DNA from: Thalassospira lucentensis
GTDB lineage: Bacteria; Pseudomonadota; Alphaproteobacteria; Rhodospirillales; Thalassospiraceae
Assembly (NCBI RefSeq): GCF_001613805.1
Contig: NZ_LPVY01000022.1
Coordinates: 78,815-142,814 of the forward strand
Direction: 5' to 3'
DNA: 64,000 bases
Shown here piece after piece: positions 52,353-61,644 of the stretch. The first letter of the stretch is position 1. Each line of letters opens with the position of its first letter. The translations under genes were made by a program, and so were the position numbers. Under the pieces are notes generated by a model. The model was not told the DNA's origin. It did no database searches and saw only the letters and a list, made by a program, of their open reading frames with translations.

Positions 52353-53858
52353 ATGACAAACCAGTTGAATTTCGAACAGCTGAGCGCACAGGCAGCCAGC
52401 CTGACGATCCGTAACAAGGCCTTTATCAATGGGGCTTATGTCGATGCGGCATCGGGCAAAACGTTTGATTGCATCAGCCCGCGCGACGGCAGGGTTTTGA
52501 CCAAGGTGGCCGAATGCGATGTTGAAGACGTCAATCGCGCGGTGGCATCGGCCCGTGCGGTCTTTGAAAAAGGCAGCTGGTCGGAAGCATCACCGGGCAA
52601 GCGCAAGGCCGTAATGATGAATTTTGCCGATCTGATGGAAAAGCATGCTGCAGAACTGGCGCTGCTTGAAAGTCTTGATATGGGTAAGCCCATCAGCCTT
52701 GCGGCGGGTGATGACATCCCGTTGTCCTATAAATGCATCCGCTGGTACGCCGAGGCGATTGACAAGATTTATGACGAAATTTCACCGGGCGAGGCACGTG
52801 CGATTGGCATGATCACGCGTGAACCGCTGGGCGTTGTTGCCGCGGTCGTGCCGTGGAACTTCCCGCTGATGATGGCGGTCTGGAAGCTTGGCCCGGCATT
52901 GGCGATGGGCAATTCGATCATTCTTAAACCTGCCGAACAATCGCCACTGACCGCAATACGTGTCGCGGAACTGGCGGTCGAGGCTGGCATTCCGGCAGGT
53001 GTTCTGAACGTTCTGCCGGGCTTTGGTCCGACGGCGGGCAAGGCACTTGGCCTGCATCCGGATGTCGATTGCGTAACCTTTACCGGTTCGGGCGAAGTGG
53101 GGAAACTGTTCCTGCAATATTCCGGTCAGTCGAACATGAAACGCGTCTGGCTGGAATGTGGTGGAAAAAGCCCGAATATCGTTCTGGCCGATTGTCCGGA
53201 TATGGACGCGGCAGCAGAAGCCGCAGCAGGCGGCATTTTCTATAATCAGGGCGAGGTCTGCACGGCTGGTTCGCGCCTGATTGTCGAAGAAAGCATCAAG
53301 GACGAATTCATCGAGAAAGTGGTTGCAGTAGGCCGCACAATGCAGCCGGGTGACCCCCTGGACCCAAACAGCCAGATGGGCGCGATTGTCGATGAAAATC
53401 AGATGAACCGCGTTCTGGGCTATATCGAGAAGGGGGCGGCAGAGGGTGCAAAACTTTGCACGGGCGGCAAACGTGCACGGACCGAGTCCGGTGGCTATTA
53501 TGTCGAGCCGACCGTGTTTGACGCGGTCAAAAACGATATGACAATCGCCAAGGAAGAAATCTTTGGCCCGGTTTTGTCGGTGATTTCGGTTCAGGACTGG
53601 AAAGAGGCTGTTCAGACGGCGAATGATACGCCATATGGACTTGCCGCAGCCGTATGGACGCGCGATATCAACAAGGCCCATCTGGCGGCTAAAAAGCTGC
53701 GTGCGGGTCTTGTCTGGGTCAATTGCTGGGACGGTGGATCCATCACCATGCCGTTTGGCGGTTACAAGCAATCGGGCACCGGTCGTGACCGTTCGCTGCA
53801 TGCGATGGACAAATATTGTGAAATCAAGTCGACCTGGATTGCACTAGGCGACGCCTGA
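52353..53858 (+). CDS. puuC: Gamma-glutamyl-aminobutyraldehyde dehydrogenase (PuuC-like)
   Basis: 501-residue aldehyde dehydrogenase. NAD-binding PWNFPLMMAVWKLGPAL, catalytic Glu in LECGGKSPNIVLAD near residue 268, catalytic Cys in YNQGEVCTAGSRL near 303, and C-terminal MPFGGYKQSGTGRDRS. A perfect AGGAGG lies before ATG 52353. Relatives also oxidise 4-aminobutanal and 4-guanidinobutanal (KauB), so it could serve both the PuuB and SpuC routes. Confidence 0.88.
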   Translation: MTNQLNFEQLSAQAASLTIRNKAFINGAYVDAASGKTFDCISPRDGRVLTKVAECDVEDVNRAVASARAVFEKGSWSEASPGKRKAVMMNFADLMEKHAAELALLESLDMGKPISLAAGDDIPLSYKCIRWYAEAIDKIYDEISPGEARAIGMITREPLGVVAAVVPWNFPLMMAVWKLGPALAMGNSIILKPAEQSPLTAIRVAELAVEAGIPAGVLNVLPGFGPTAGKALGLHPDVDCVTFTGSGEVGKLFLQYSGQSNMKRVWLECGGKSPNIVLADCPDMDAAAEAAAGGIFYNQGEVCTAGSRLIVEESIKDEFIEKVVAVGRTMQPGDPLDPNSQMGAIVDENQMNRVLGYIEKGAAEGAKLCTGGKRARTESGGYYVEPTVFDAVKNDMTIAKEEIFGPVLSVISVQDWKEAVQTANDTPYGLAAAVWTRDINKAHLAAKKLRAGLVWVNCWDGGSITMPFGGYKQSGTGRDRSLHAMDKYCEIKSTWIALGDA

Positions 53859-53885
53859 GGTTCGGAAAGGACAAGGGGACGAATT

Positions 53886-54857
53886 ATGAGCAGTACCGGG
53901 GTTATTGATACCAAAGGCGGCGACAACGCTTTTACTGCGAAATCCGTGCATCAGAATACCAGTGAGCCGATGTATTCCGGTGCGCTGTCATTCATGCGCC
54001 GCAAATATACCCGTGATCTTACGGGCATTGATGTTGCGGTTACGGGCATCCCCTATGATCTTGCAACGTCAAGCCGCCCCGGTACGCGCCTTGGTCCGCA
54101 GGGTGTGCGCCGTGCGTCGGTAAATCTTGCATGGGCACCGCATTTCCCGTCCGGGCGCGATATTTTTGGCGAACTGGCCGTGATTGATTACGGCGATATG
54201 GTGATTGATCCCGGTTACCCGCATAAAATCCCGGAGATGATTGAGGATCACGCACGCGATATCGTCAGCTCCGGGGCAAAGATGCTGACCATTGGCGGGG
54301 ACCATTTCATCAGTTACCCAATCCTGAAGGCTCATGCCGAAAAGTACGGCAAGGGAATTTCGCTGATCCAGTTCGATGCCCATTCCGATACATGGGAAGA
54401 TGACGGCGATCGTATCGATCATGGCACCATGTTCTGGCATGCGGCAAAGAATGGCATTGTTGACGCGTCGAAATCCATTCAGGTTGGCATCCGCACGCAT
54501 AATGAATCGACCCACGGATACAACATCCTTTACGGGCCGGATGTGCAGGCGATGTCGATTGATCAGATCGTTGCCAAAATCAAGGATGTGGTCGGCGACA
54601 ATCACGCCTATATCACCTTTGATATCGACGGGCTTGATCCGTGCTATGCCCCGGGCACCGGTACGCCGGTTTTGGGCGGATTGACCAGCCATCAGGCGGT
54701 TTCGATCCTGCGCGGTCTTGCGGGAGGGATCAACCTGATCGGGTCGGATGTGGTCGAAGTTTCCCCGCCTTATGACGTTTCAGATATCACATCGCTTGCC
54801 GGTGCGACGATTGCGTGGGAAATGCTGAACATCCATGCGGTAAACCGAAAGCCATAA
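53886..54857 (+). CDS. speB: Agmatinase
   Basis: 323-residue manganese ureohydrolase. Metal ligands are visible in GGDHFISYP, QFDAHSDTWED and TFDIDGLDP, and HGTMFWHAAKNG matches the E. coli SpeB loop. It should split agmatine into putrescine and urea, feeding the adjacent puu genes. Guanidinobutyrase is the main alternative, since the enzymes are closely related. A terminator follows. Confidence 0.87.
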   Translation: MSSTGVIDTKGGDNAFTAKSVHQNTSEPMYSGALSFMRRKYTRDLTGIDVAVTGIPYDLATSSRPGTRLGPQGVRRASVNLAWAPHFPSGRDIFGELAVIDYGDMVIDPGYPHKIPEMIEDHARDIVSSGAKMLTIGGDHFISYPILKAHAEKYGKGISLIQFDAHSDTWEDDGDRIDHGTMFWHAAKNGIVDASKSIQVGIRTHNESTHGYNILYGPDVQAMSIDQIVAKIKDVVGDNHAYITFDIDGLDPCYAPGTGTPVLGGLTSHQAVSILRGLAGGINLIGSDVVEVSPPYDVSDITSLAGATIAWEMLNIHAVNRKP

Positions 54858-54879
54858 TTGCGCAGCACAAAGAATTCAA

Positions 54880-54920
54880 AAAGGGCCGGTATTTTTAACA
54901 ATACCGGCCCTTTGCTTTTT
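54880..54920 (+). terminator. Terminator of the puuA-speB operon
   Basis: AAAGGGCCGGTAT / ATACCGGCCCTTT, 13-bp perfect stem with 8-base loop, followed by TTGCTTTTT. Confidence 0.9.
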
Positions 54921-54969
54921 GGGGCTGCTGTGATGTTATTGCGCTTAATCAGTGTATTGGAGGAAAGAC

Positions 54970-55554
54970 ATGAAACCGGTTTCAATTTCGCTTTTGACGA
55001 TTTGTGGCATTGATGAACTGCCAACCCATCAGGCCCGATCGGTTTCGCATGTGCTTTCCGTCCTTGATCCGGAACGTCCGGATCCGGATGCCTTCGCAGC
55101 ATATGCGCCGCATGAACGTACCATTCTGCGTTTCCACGATATTATCGAGGAACTCCCGGGCCAGATGGCGCCGACATCAGCCCATGTTGAAGAGGTTCTT
55201 GCCTTTGGCGAGGGGCTTAAAAACACGGTCGATGCCCGTAAGGACGGTCATCTGCTGGTGCATTGCCATATGGGCGTGTCACGTTCGACAGCAGCGATGC
55301 TGACGCTAATGGCGCAAACCCAGCCCGATGCAAACGAAGATGAACTTTTTGCAACCCTTCGCGCCATTCGTCCGATTGCATGGCCAAATTCGCGCATGAT
55401 TGCCTTTGCCGATGATCTGCTCGGGCGGGACGGTAAGCTGACGGCAGCCCTTAACCGGCATTATCGCTATCAGCTTGAACATGACGATCATTTCGATGAA
55501 TGGATGACATCGCTTGGTCGAGCGCGTGAAGTGGCACTTGGAAAAGCGGCCTGA
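54970..55554 (+). CDS. Tyrosine/dual-specificity phosphatase-like protein
   Basis: 194 residues. The phosphatase loop HCHMGVSRST (C-x5-R) near residue 99 has catalytic Cys and Arg intact, preceded by a helical N-half and a possible general-acid Asp in RFHDIIEE. It is a small cytoplasmic member of the bacterial tyrosine phosphatase / MPTase family. GGAGGAAAG precedes the start. Monocistronic, bounded by terminators; the target is unknown. Confidence 0.83.
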   Translation: MKPVSISLLTICGIDELPTHQARSVSHVLSVLDPERPDPDAFAAYAPHERTILRFHDIIEELPGQMAPTSAHVEEVLAFGEGLKNTVDARKDGHLLVHCHMGVSRSTAAMLTLMAQTQPDANEDELFATLRAIRPIAWPNSRMIAFADDLLGRDGKLTAALNRHYRYQLEHDDHFDEWMTSLGRAREVALGKAA

Positions 55555-55580
55555 AGTTGCAGTGTTATACCCGGAAATCA

Positions 55581-55610
55581 GCCACTTTGTGATCAAAGTG
55601 GCTTTTCCTT
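55581..55610 (+). terminator. Terminator after the phosphatase gene
   Basis: GCCACTTTG / CAAAGTGGC stem, TGAT loop, then TTTTCCTT. Confidence 0.85.
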
Positions 55611-55706
55611 TGCCTGTCGAATTGAATCGATTTAAAAACGTCGCGTCCCACAGCAAATGATAATGCCCGCAACCCCGTTGCCGGGTGACATAAACGGAGA
55701 AACGCT

Positions 55707-56666
55707 ATGAGCGCAAAAGCAGTTTGCCTTGGGGAATTGCTGATCGATTTTGTTCCGACCGTAACCGGTACCGGCCTTGCCGATGCGCCGGCATTTGCCA
55801 AGGCCGCAGGTGGTGCGCCGGGCAATGTGGCTGTGGGATTGCAGCGGCTTGGTATTGAAACGGGTTTTATCGGCAAGCTCGGCGATGATGCCTTCGGCCA
55901 TTTTCTGGTCGATACGCTCAAAGCTGACAATGTCGATACATCGGGCATCGTCCTGACCAAGGAAGCCCTGACAGGGCTAGCCTTTGTTTCGCTGCGGGCC
56001 GATGGCGAACGTGAATTTTCCTTCTATCGCAGTCCGTCTGCCGATATGCTGCTGGCGCCGTCCGATCTGGATGAGGATATGCTTAAAGGATGCGAGTTGT
56101 TTCACTATGGCACGCTTTGCATGATCGATGATGATCCGCGTGCGGCGACGCTTGCGGCCATCGACATTGCGCGTAAAAACGGTGCAATCATTTCATGTGA
56201 CCCCAATCTTCGCCTGCCGCTTTGGCCCAGTGCGGATGCCGCCCGTGATATGCTGCGTCTTGCGATCACCAAGGCGGATGTTGTGAAAATTTCCGACGAC
56301 GAAGTCGCCTTTATCACCGGCAAGGACGATCTTGAGGCTGGCGTGCGTGAATTGTGGTGCGATCACTGGAAACTGATGATCGTGACGTCGGGCCCGAAAG
56401 GCAGCCGGTTCTTTACCCCTGATTTCGAAGGTTCGGCCGAGCCGTTCAAGGTCACGGCGGTTGACGCGACCGGGGCAGGGGACGGTTTTACCGCAGGCTT
56501 CCTGTCACGTTTGCTCAAAGATCCGGAATTGCTGAAATCTGCGGCAAAGGTCGAAGCTGCCTGTCGCTTTGCCAACGCGGTTGGGGCCCTTACCGCAACC
56601 AAACGCGGTGCGATTGCAGCCCTTCCGACCGAGGCACAGGTTTCGGAATTCCTTTCCGCGAACTGA
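55707..56666 (+). CDS. PfkB-family fructokinase
   Basis: 319-residue sugar kinase. CLGELLIDF and GGAPGNVAVGLQRLG open it, GLAFVSLRADGEREFSFY is near residue 90, and the C-terminal catalytic motif is DATGAGDGFTAGFL near 252. The pattern fits bacterial/plant fructokinases, making fructose 6-phosphate, which the glucose-6-phosphate isomerase encoded 153 bases downstream would turn to glucose 6-phosphate. The two may still have separate promoters. Confidence 0.85.
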   Translation: MSAKAVCLGELLIDFVPTVTGTGLADAPAFAKAAGGAPGNVAVGLQRLGIETGFIGKLGDDAFGHFLVDTLKADNVDTSGIVLTKEALTGLAFVSLRADGEREFSFYRSPSADMLLAPSDLDEDMLKGCELFHYGTLCMIDDDPRAATLAAIDIARKNGAIISCDPNLRLPLWPSADAARDMLRLAITKADVVKISDDEVAFITGKDDLEAGVRELWCDHWKLMIVTSGPKGSRFFTPDFEGSAEPFKVTAVDATGAGDGFTAGFLSRLLKDPELLKSAAKVEAACRFANAVGALTATKRGAIAALPTEAQVSEFLSAN

Positions 56667-56723
56667 TTGGCCGGATAATATTCATGCGATGGCAATCCTG
56701 TTCCCGCCGGATTGCCATCAAAA

Positions 56724-56746
56724 TGTCCCACAAACTGTCCCACAAA
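56724..56746 (+). repeat. Tandem TGTCCCACAAA repeat upstream of pgi
   Basis: Two identical copies of TGTCCCACAAA at 56724-56734 and 56736-56746 (12-base period), 25 bases before the TTGACA of the pgi promoter. A possible activator site; could equally be chance or a recent duplication. Confidence 0.5.
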
Positions 56747-56770
56747 TGGTCGTATCGGCGTGTTAGTGTT

Positions 56771-56799
56771 TTGACATGACGCCGATATTGTTTGCTATC
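56771..56799 (+). promoter_or_regulatory. Probable pgi promoter
   Basis: Perfect TTGACA -35 at 56771-56776, then 17 bases to GCTATC (56794-56799). The start codon is about 20 bases farther, so the leader is short. Confidence 0.5.
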
Positions 56800-56819
56800 T
56801 GTTTGAAGCCGAGGGTGGA

Positions 56820-58466
56820 ATGTCCACAGAAAATCTGACGACCTGCTGGGAAAAGCTTGATCGACTGGGCGCAGAAGTTTCCAAGAACCTGAATTTGCGC
56901 AAGGCCTTTGCCGATGATCCGGCACGGTTCGACCGTTTCCACGTTACGCAGGATGATCTGTTTATCGATTATTCGAAAAACCTGATCACCGATGATGTGA
57001 TGGCCGCGCTGCGCGAATTGGCCGAAACAGCCAATGTCGAAAGCTGGCGCGAACGGATGTTTGCCGGTGACCGGATCAATGTCACCGAAAATCGCGCTGT
57101 TCTTCATACAGCCCTTCGCAATCTGGATGGCAATCCGGTGATGGTTGACGGCAAGGACGTTATGCCCGACATCAAGGAAGTCCTTGTACGTATGAAACGC
57201 TTTGCCGCGCGCGTGCATACCGGCGACTGGAAAGGCCATACCGGCAAGGCGATCACCGATGTCGTCAATATCGGGATTGGCGGTTCCGATCTTGGGCCGG
57301 TCATGGTGAACGAGGCACTTCGTCCGTATCATATCGACGGTATTCGCTGCCATTTCGTTTCCAACGTTGATGGCGCGCATATCGTTGATACACTGAAAAA
57401 CCTTGATGCGGAAACGACGCTTTTCATCATTGCATCCAAAACCTTCACCACCGACGAAACCCTGACAAATGCCTATTCGGCCCGTGACTGGCTGGTTGGT
57501 TTGCTGAAAGACGAGGAGGCAGTTGCCAAGCATTTTGTCGCCGTTTCAACAGCTTTGGACAAGGTTGCCGAATTCGGCATCGATACTGACAACGCGTTTG
57601 GTTTCTGGGACTGGGTCGGTGGGCGGTACAGCCTTTGGTCGGCTATCGGCCTGCCGATTATTCTTGCGGTCGGGTACGAGAAATTCGAAGAATTGCTGCG
57701 TGGCGCACAGGCGATGGATAACCATTTCCGTTCAGCTCCGCTTGACCGGAATATTCCGGTAACGCTGGCGTTGATCGGGGTCTGGTATCGCAATGTTCTG
57801 GGGGCTTCCAGTCAGGCGATCCTGCCTTATGACCAGCATCTTTCGCGCCTGCCGGCTTATTTGCAGCAGGCCGATATGGAAAGTAACGGCAAATCCGTTA
57901 CCCGCGATGGCAAGCCGATCTATTATGAAACCGGTCCGATCATCTGGGGCGAACCCGGCACCAATGGCCAGCACGCCTTTTATCAGTTGATCCATCAGGG
58001 TACAGAACTGATCCCGGTTGATTTCATCGTTGCGGCGAATGCCTTGCACCCGTTATCGAACCACCATGACAAACTGGTCGCAAACTGCTTTGCGCAGGCC
58101 GAAGCCCTGATGCGCGGCAAGACAGAGGCGGAAGTCCGCGATGAACTTGCCGGTGGCAATCTGTCCCCGGCCGAGATTGATGTTCTGGCCCCGCAAAAGG
58201 TCTTTGCCGGGAACAAGCCCAGCACCATGATCCTCTATAAGCAGCTTGATCCCTTTACGCTGGGGCGTCTGGTCGCAATGTATGAACATAAAATCTTTGT
58301 TCAGGGCATCATCTGGAACGTCAATTCCTATGACCAGTGGGGGGTTGAACTTGGCAAGCAGCTTGCCAAGGAATTGCTGCCGATGGTGCAGGGGAATGAA
58401 ACAGCCGATGCGCGTGATGCTTCAACGGCGGGGCTGATCAATCAGTTACACGCACTTCGCGGTTAA
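56820..58466 (+). CDS. pgi: Glucose-6-phosphate isomerase
   Basis: 548-residue isomerase of glucose 6-phosphate and fructose 6-phosphate, standard length. [18 protein letters not shown] near residue 155, [15 protein letters not shown] near 262-276, [18 protein letters not shown] near 380, and C-terminal [24 protein letters not shown] precedes the ATG. Its last 21 bases overlap the antisense DUF2256 gene. Confidence 0.96.
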   Translation: MSTENLTTCWEKLDRLGAEVSKNLNLRKAFADDPARFDRFHVTQDDLFIDYSKNLITDDVMAALRELAETANVESWRERMFAGDRINVTENRAVLHTALRNLDGNPVMVDGKDVMPDIKEVLVRMKRFAARVHTGDWKGHTGKAITDVVNIGIGGSDLGPVMVNEALRPYHIDGIRCHFVSNVDGAHIVDTLKNLDAETTLFIIASKTFTTDETLTNAYSARDWLVGLLKDEEAVAKHFVAVSTALDKVAEFGIDTDNAFGFWDWVGGRYSLWSAIGLPIILAVGYEKFEELLRGAQAMDNHFRSAPLDRNIPVTLALIGVWYRNVLGASSQAILPYDQHLSRLPAYLQQADMESNGKSVTRDGKPIYYETGPIIWGEPGTNGQHAFYQLIHQGTELIPVDFIVAANALHPLSNHHDKLVANCFAQAEALMRGKTEAEVRDELAGGNLSPAEIDVLAPQKVFAGNKPSTMILYKQLDPFTLGRLVAMYEHKIFVQGIIWNVNSYDQWGVELGKQLAKELLPMVQGNETADARDASTAGLINQLHALRG

Positions 58467-58673
58467 GTCGATCCGAAGGGTGGTGTCAGTCTGTCGTCTG
58501 GTGCCGCCCTTGTTATGTTCGCGATGATCCCGGCAACGGGCAGAGCAATATTTGACATCGTCCCAACAATCGCGCCATTTGCGTCGCCATGCGAAGGGCC
58601 GATGACAGGTCATGCAAACCTTGTTCGGCAGGTTCGCCTTTTCAGGTCGTTTACCGTTGGCATTTCGGGCCAT
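58446..58673 (-). CDS. DUF2256 small cysteine-rich protein
   Basis: 75 residues. [19 protein letters not shown] at ~15-33, then [16 protein letters not shown], giving the C-x2-C ... C-x3-C zinc-ribbon-like set and conserved Trp residues that define DUF2256. Function unknown; the family is often near photolyase/cryptochrome and FAD enzymes. It starts 4 bases after the upstream flavoprotein gene, so it is cotranscribed, and runs 21 bases into the opposite pgi 3' end. Confidence 0.82.
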   Translation of the reverse strand: MARNANGKRPEKANLPNKVCMTCHRPFAWRRKWRDCWDDVKYCSARCRDHREHNKGGTRRQTDTTLRIDLTAKCV

Positions 58674-58677
58674 CCGA

Positions 58678-59700
58678 TCACCCGATTAGTGCTTCGATCA
58701 TGGCGTGTGCGGCGCATTTTCCGCTGCGCCATGCCGCTTCTACCCTTGCCCCCAGGCACCAGTCGCCTGCGGCAATTATGCGTCCGTTCATTCCGGCCAA
58801 ATGGCTTCGGCCAAGTGGCGTGATTGTTCGGGCATATCGCCAGCGATGGGCGTCTATTGAAATCACATCGGGAAGTTTGGCACCACTTGCCGCGCGCAGT
58901 TTATCGAGCAATCGGGATGCGATGCGTTCCTTGTCCTCTTCAAGGTTGTCGCGGGACCATTCGGAACTGGCATGCAAAACCCAAAGGTCGGGGGATGGCT
59001 TGTGGATCAGATGACGGTGATCGCCACTGCGCGCCGCCCAGCTTATCGCCGGATCAGGATGGATCATCGCGTCAAATGCCGTTGGCAACGGTTTGGCAAA
59101 AGCGATCATCACAGCCCAGCATGGGGCCATTTCAACATCGGCAATCGGATCAAATCGTGCGGCAAGCGGTTGCAGCAATTCTGCCGATTGCGGGGCTGGA
59201 GCGGTAACGATCACACCGCCAAACGGGCCGAATTCACCATCCAAATCATGCAGGACAAAATTGCGCGGTCCGGCGGTTTCGATACGGGTAATGCGGTGTT
59301 GCTTGCAGATTTCAAACGGTGCCAGAAGCGGGGTGATCAGTTTGTTCATCTGCGGTGCGCCCTGATACCAGATATCTTTGGCGGCATTGCCGTCTGTGAC
59401 TGATTGCGATGGCATATGCAGGTGCGCCAAAGCTCCGCGATGCAGGTTCGGGTTCCAGTTATGGGCTGCTTTCCGGTTTTCCGCCTGATGCAGGAACGCC
59501 CTAAAATCAGGATGAAGGGCCGTGATATATTGGGCGCCGTGATTGAAATCACCAAATTCGGTACGCCGTGTTGCCAGACGTCCGCCCGTGCCGCGGCTTT
59601 TTTCAAAGACCGTTACATTAACGCCGACCCGATGAAGCGTGGCTGCTGCCTTTAAACCGGCCATTCCTGCACCAATAATGGCGATCTTGATTGCGGCCAT
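58678..59700 (-). CDS. Renalase-like NAD(P)/FAD-dependent oxidoreductase
   Basis: 340 residues. FAD site IAIIGAGMAGLKAAATLHRVG at ~6-26, FEKSRGTGGRLATRR at ~35-49, and FNHGAQYITALHPDFRAFL follow the bacterial renalase pattern. C-terminal IIAAGDWCLGARVEAAWRSG closes the FAD site. Bacterial renalases oxidise isomeric dihydro-NAD(P), repairing damaged cofactor. Linked with DUF2256. Confidence 0.84.
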   Translation of the reverse strand: MAAIKIAIIGAGMAGLKAAATLHRVGVNVTVFEKSRGTGGRLATRRTEFGDFNHGAQYITALHPDFRAFLHQAENRKAAHNWNPNLHRGALAHLHMPSQSVTDGNAAKDIWYQGAPQMNKLITPLLAPFEICKQHRITRIETAGPRNFVLHDLDGEFGPFGGVIVTAPAPQSAELLQPLAARFDPIADVEMAPCWAVMIAFAKPLPTAFDAMIHPDPAISWAARSGDHRHLIHKPSPDLWVLHASSEWSRDNLEEDKERIASRLLDKLRAASGAKLPDVISIDAHRWRYARTITPLGRSHLAGMNGRIIAAGDWCLGARVEAAWRSGKCAAHAMIEALIG

Positions 59701-59792
59701 TTTGCTGTTCCTGCCTGAAAATTTTCAACCTTTGATGTCTTACGCTGGCCGATGGCGTTTGGAGCATCGTGCAGTGCCCGATATTTATGAAA

Positions 59793-59821
59793 CTGTCACC
59801 TTGTCGTCATCAAACTGTTAC
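59793..59821 (+). promoter_or_regulatory. Triple Pho-box-like repeat
   Basis: CTGTCAC, TCGTCAT and CTGTTAC at 59793, 59804 and 59815, each 7 bp and exactly 11 bp apart, the spacing of PhoB half-sites (CTGTCAT-N4). A TTATCT-like -10 follows about 15 bases on. It suggests the lipoprotein gene downstream is induced by phosphate limitation. Confidence 0.68.
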
Positions 59822-59873
59822 GCGTTATCAGCAGGTTATCTGCCACGATTAAACCGAACATCAGGGGGAATTT

Positions 59874-61472
59874 ATGCGTTATTCTTTAATGGCGACTGTG
59901 GCGATGTCTGTGCTTCTCGGGGCTTGTGGTACGGCGTCTCATTCGAGCAACATGGCCATGACGGTCGATACGGCCTCGCCGGCGGCCAAACCGCTTTCGA
60001 TTGTGCCGATGGGTGAATATCGCACCGGTCTTTTTGACGAAGGTGCGGCTGAAATCCCGGCTTATGATCCGGCAAGCAAGCGCATTTTCGTCGTGAATGG
60101 CGGTGAAAAGGCAATCGATATTCTTGATATGTCGAACCCGGACAAACTCGCCAAACTTGGCTCGATCAAACTTGCAACCTGGGGTAAGGCAGCAAACAGC
60201 GTTGCCATCCATGGCAACATCGTTGCCGCCGCGGTCGAGAATGACGACAAACAGGCACCGGGCAAGGCCGTCTTCTTTGACACCAATGGTGATTTCATTG
60301 CTGCGGTAACTGTCGGCGCGTTGCCTGACATGATTAAGTTTACCCCGGATGGAAAATACGTTTTGGTTGCGAACGAAGGGGAGCCGAACGACGCATTCGA
60401 CAATGATCCCGAAGGCAGCATTTCGATTATTCCGGTGTCCGGAAATCTTGCCGATCTGTCGGATGCCGATGTGCGGAATATTTCCTTCGCATTCCTGAAC
60501 GGGACGGACCTGCCATATGGCATGCGCACGTCAAACCCGGGCACTTCGAGCGTGGCACAGGATATCGAACCGGAATATATCGCCGTCTCGAAAGATAGCA
60601 AAACGGCCTATGTTTCGCTTCAGGAAAACAACGCGGTGGCGATCATCGACATTGAGACCGCAAATGTTATTCGGGTTGCCGGTCTTGGCTTCAAGGATCA
60701 TTCGGTCAACGCGTTTGATGCCAGCGACAAGGACGGCGAAATCAACATTCGCACCTGGCCGGTCATGGGCATGTATATGCCAGATACGATTGATACGATC
60801 GAAATCGGCGGCAAAACCTGGGTCCTGACGGCAAACGAGGGGGATTCTCGCGATTACGACGGTTACAGCGAAGAAACCCGCGTTGGCAAACTGACCCTTG
60901 ATCCGGTCGCATTCCCAAATGCTAGCTCCTTGCAGAAGGACGAAAACCTTGGACGTCTGAAAACGACCACGGCGCAGGGGGATACGGATGGTGATGGTGA
61001 TTTCGACGTGATCTATAGCTATGGCGCACGTTCGTTCTCTGTCCTTGATGCCGATGGTAATATGGTCTTTGACAGTGGTGACAAGTTTGAACAGTACATG
61101 GCCGCGAATTACGGCAATGTGTTCAATGCATCTGACACCGAGAACTACAGCCGTGATGACCGTTCTGATGATAAGGGGCCGGAACCCGAAGGTCTGGCAA
61201 CCGGTTACGTCAATGGTACGCCTTATGCTTTCATCGGTCTGGAACGCCAGGGCGGATTTATGGTCTATGACCTGACAAATCCGACCAATCCGCAATTCGT
61301 GACCTATCATTCAGATCGTCGTTTTTCCGGTAATCCGGAAGCAGGTACCGCGGGTGAACTTGCACCGGAAGGCATGCTGTTTGTTGATCCAAAAGATAGC
61401 CCGACGGGCAACGCCATGCTGATCGTAGCAAGCGAAGTATCGGGCAGCACGAAAGTTTATGACCTGAAATAG
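59874..61472 (+). CDS. Choice-of-anchor I beta-propeller lipoprotein
   Basis: 532 residues. Signal peptide with lipobox LLGAC (Cys18), so exported and lipid-anchored. Beta-propeller-like repeats follow with ASKRIFVVNGGEKAIDILDMS, DGKYVLVANEGEPND and TWVLTANEGDSRDYDG; the Asp-rich QGDTDGDGDFD may bind calcium. The family (choice-of-anchor I, alkaline-phosphatase-like) is poorly characterised. The upstream Pho-box array suggests a role in obtaining phosphate from esters, an inference. Confidence 0.83.
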   Translation: MRYSLMATVAMSVLLGACGTASHSSNMAMTVDTASPAAKPLSIVPMGEYRTGLFDEGAAEIPAYDPASKRIFVVNGGEKAIDILDMSNPDKLAKLGSIKLATWGKAANSVAIHGNIVAAAVENDDKQAPGKAVFFDTNGDFIAAVTVGALPDMIKFTPDGKYVLVANEGEPNDAFDNDPEGSISIIPVSGNLADLSDADVRNISFAFLNGTDLPYGMRTSNPGTSSVAQDIEPEYIAVSKDSKTAYVSLQENNAVAIIDIETANVIRVAGLGFKDHSVNAFDASDKDGEINIRTWPVMGMYMPDTIDTIEIGGKTWVLTANEGDSRDYDGYSEETRVGKLTLDPVAFPNASSLQKDENLGRLKTTTAQGDTDGDGDFDVIYSYGARSFSVLDADGNMVFDSGDKFEQYMAANYGNVFNASDTENYSRDDRSDDKGPEPEGLATGYVNGTPYAFIGLERQGGFMVYDLTNPTNPQFVTYHSDRRFSGNPEAGTAGELAPEGMLFVDPKDSPTGNAMLIVASEVSGSTKVYDLK

Positions 61473-61510
61473 GTTGTATAAGTCTCTGCGTGCAAAGGAT
61501 TTGTAGATCA

Positions 61511-61539
61511 AAAGCCGGGGATTCTCTCCCCGGCTTTTT
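61511..61539 (+). terminator. Terminator after the lipoprotein gene
   Basis: AAAGCCGGGGA / TCCCCGGCTTT, 11-bp stem, 5-base loop, TTTTT end. Confidence 0.88.
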
Positions 61540-61644
61540 CATTTATCCCGTCCGTTTGGTAAAATGGTTCAATACTGCAACGATATGAACTAAACTCCGC
61601 GCCACGGTCCGGTTACGGACCTGTCGACCGAAGGGAGGCGGAGA

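Noticed and set aside
52782..53801. 339-codon minus-strand frame opposite puuC
   Set aside because: Antisense to an intact aldehyde dehydrogenase.
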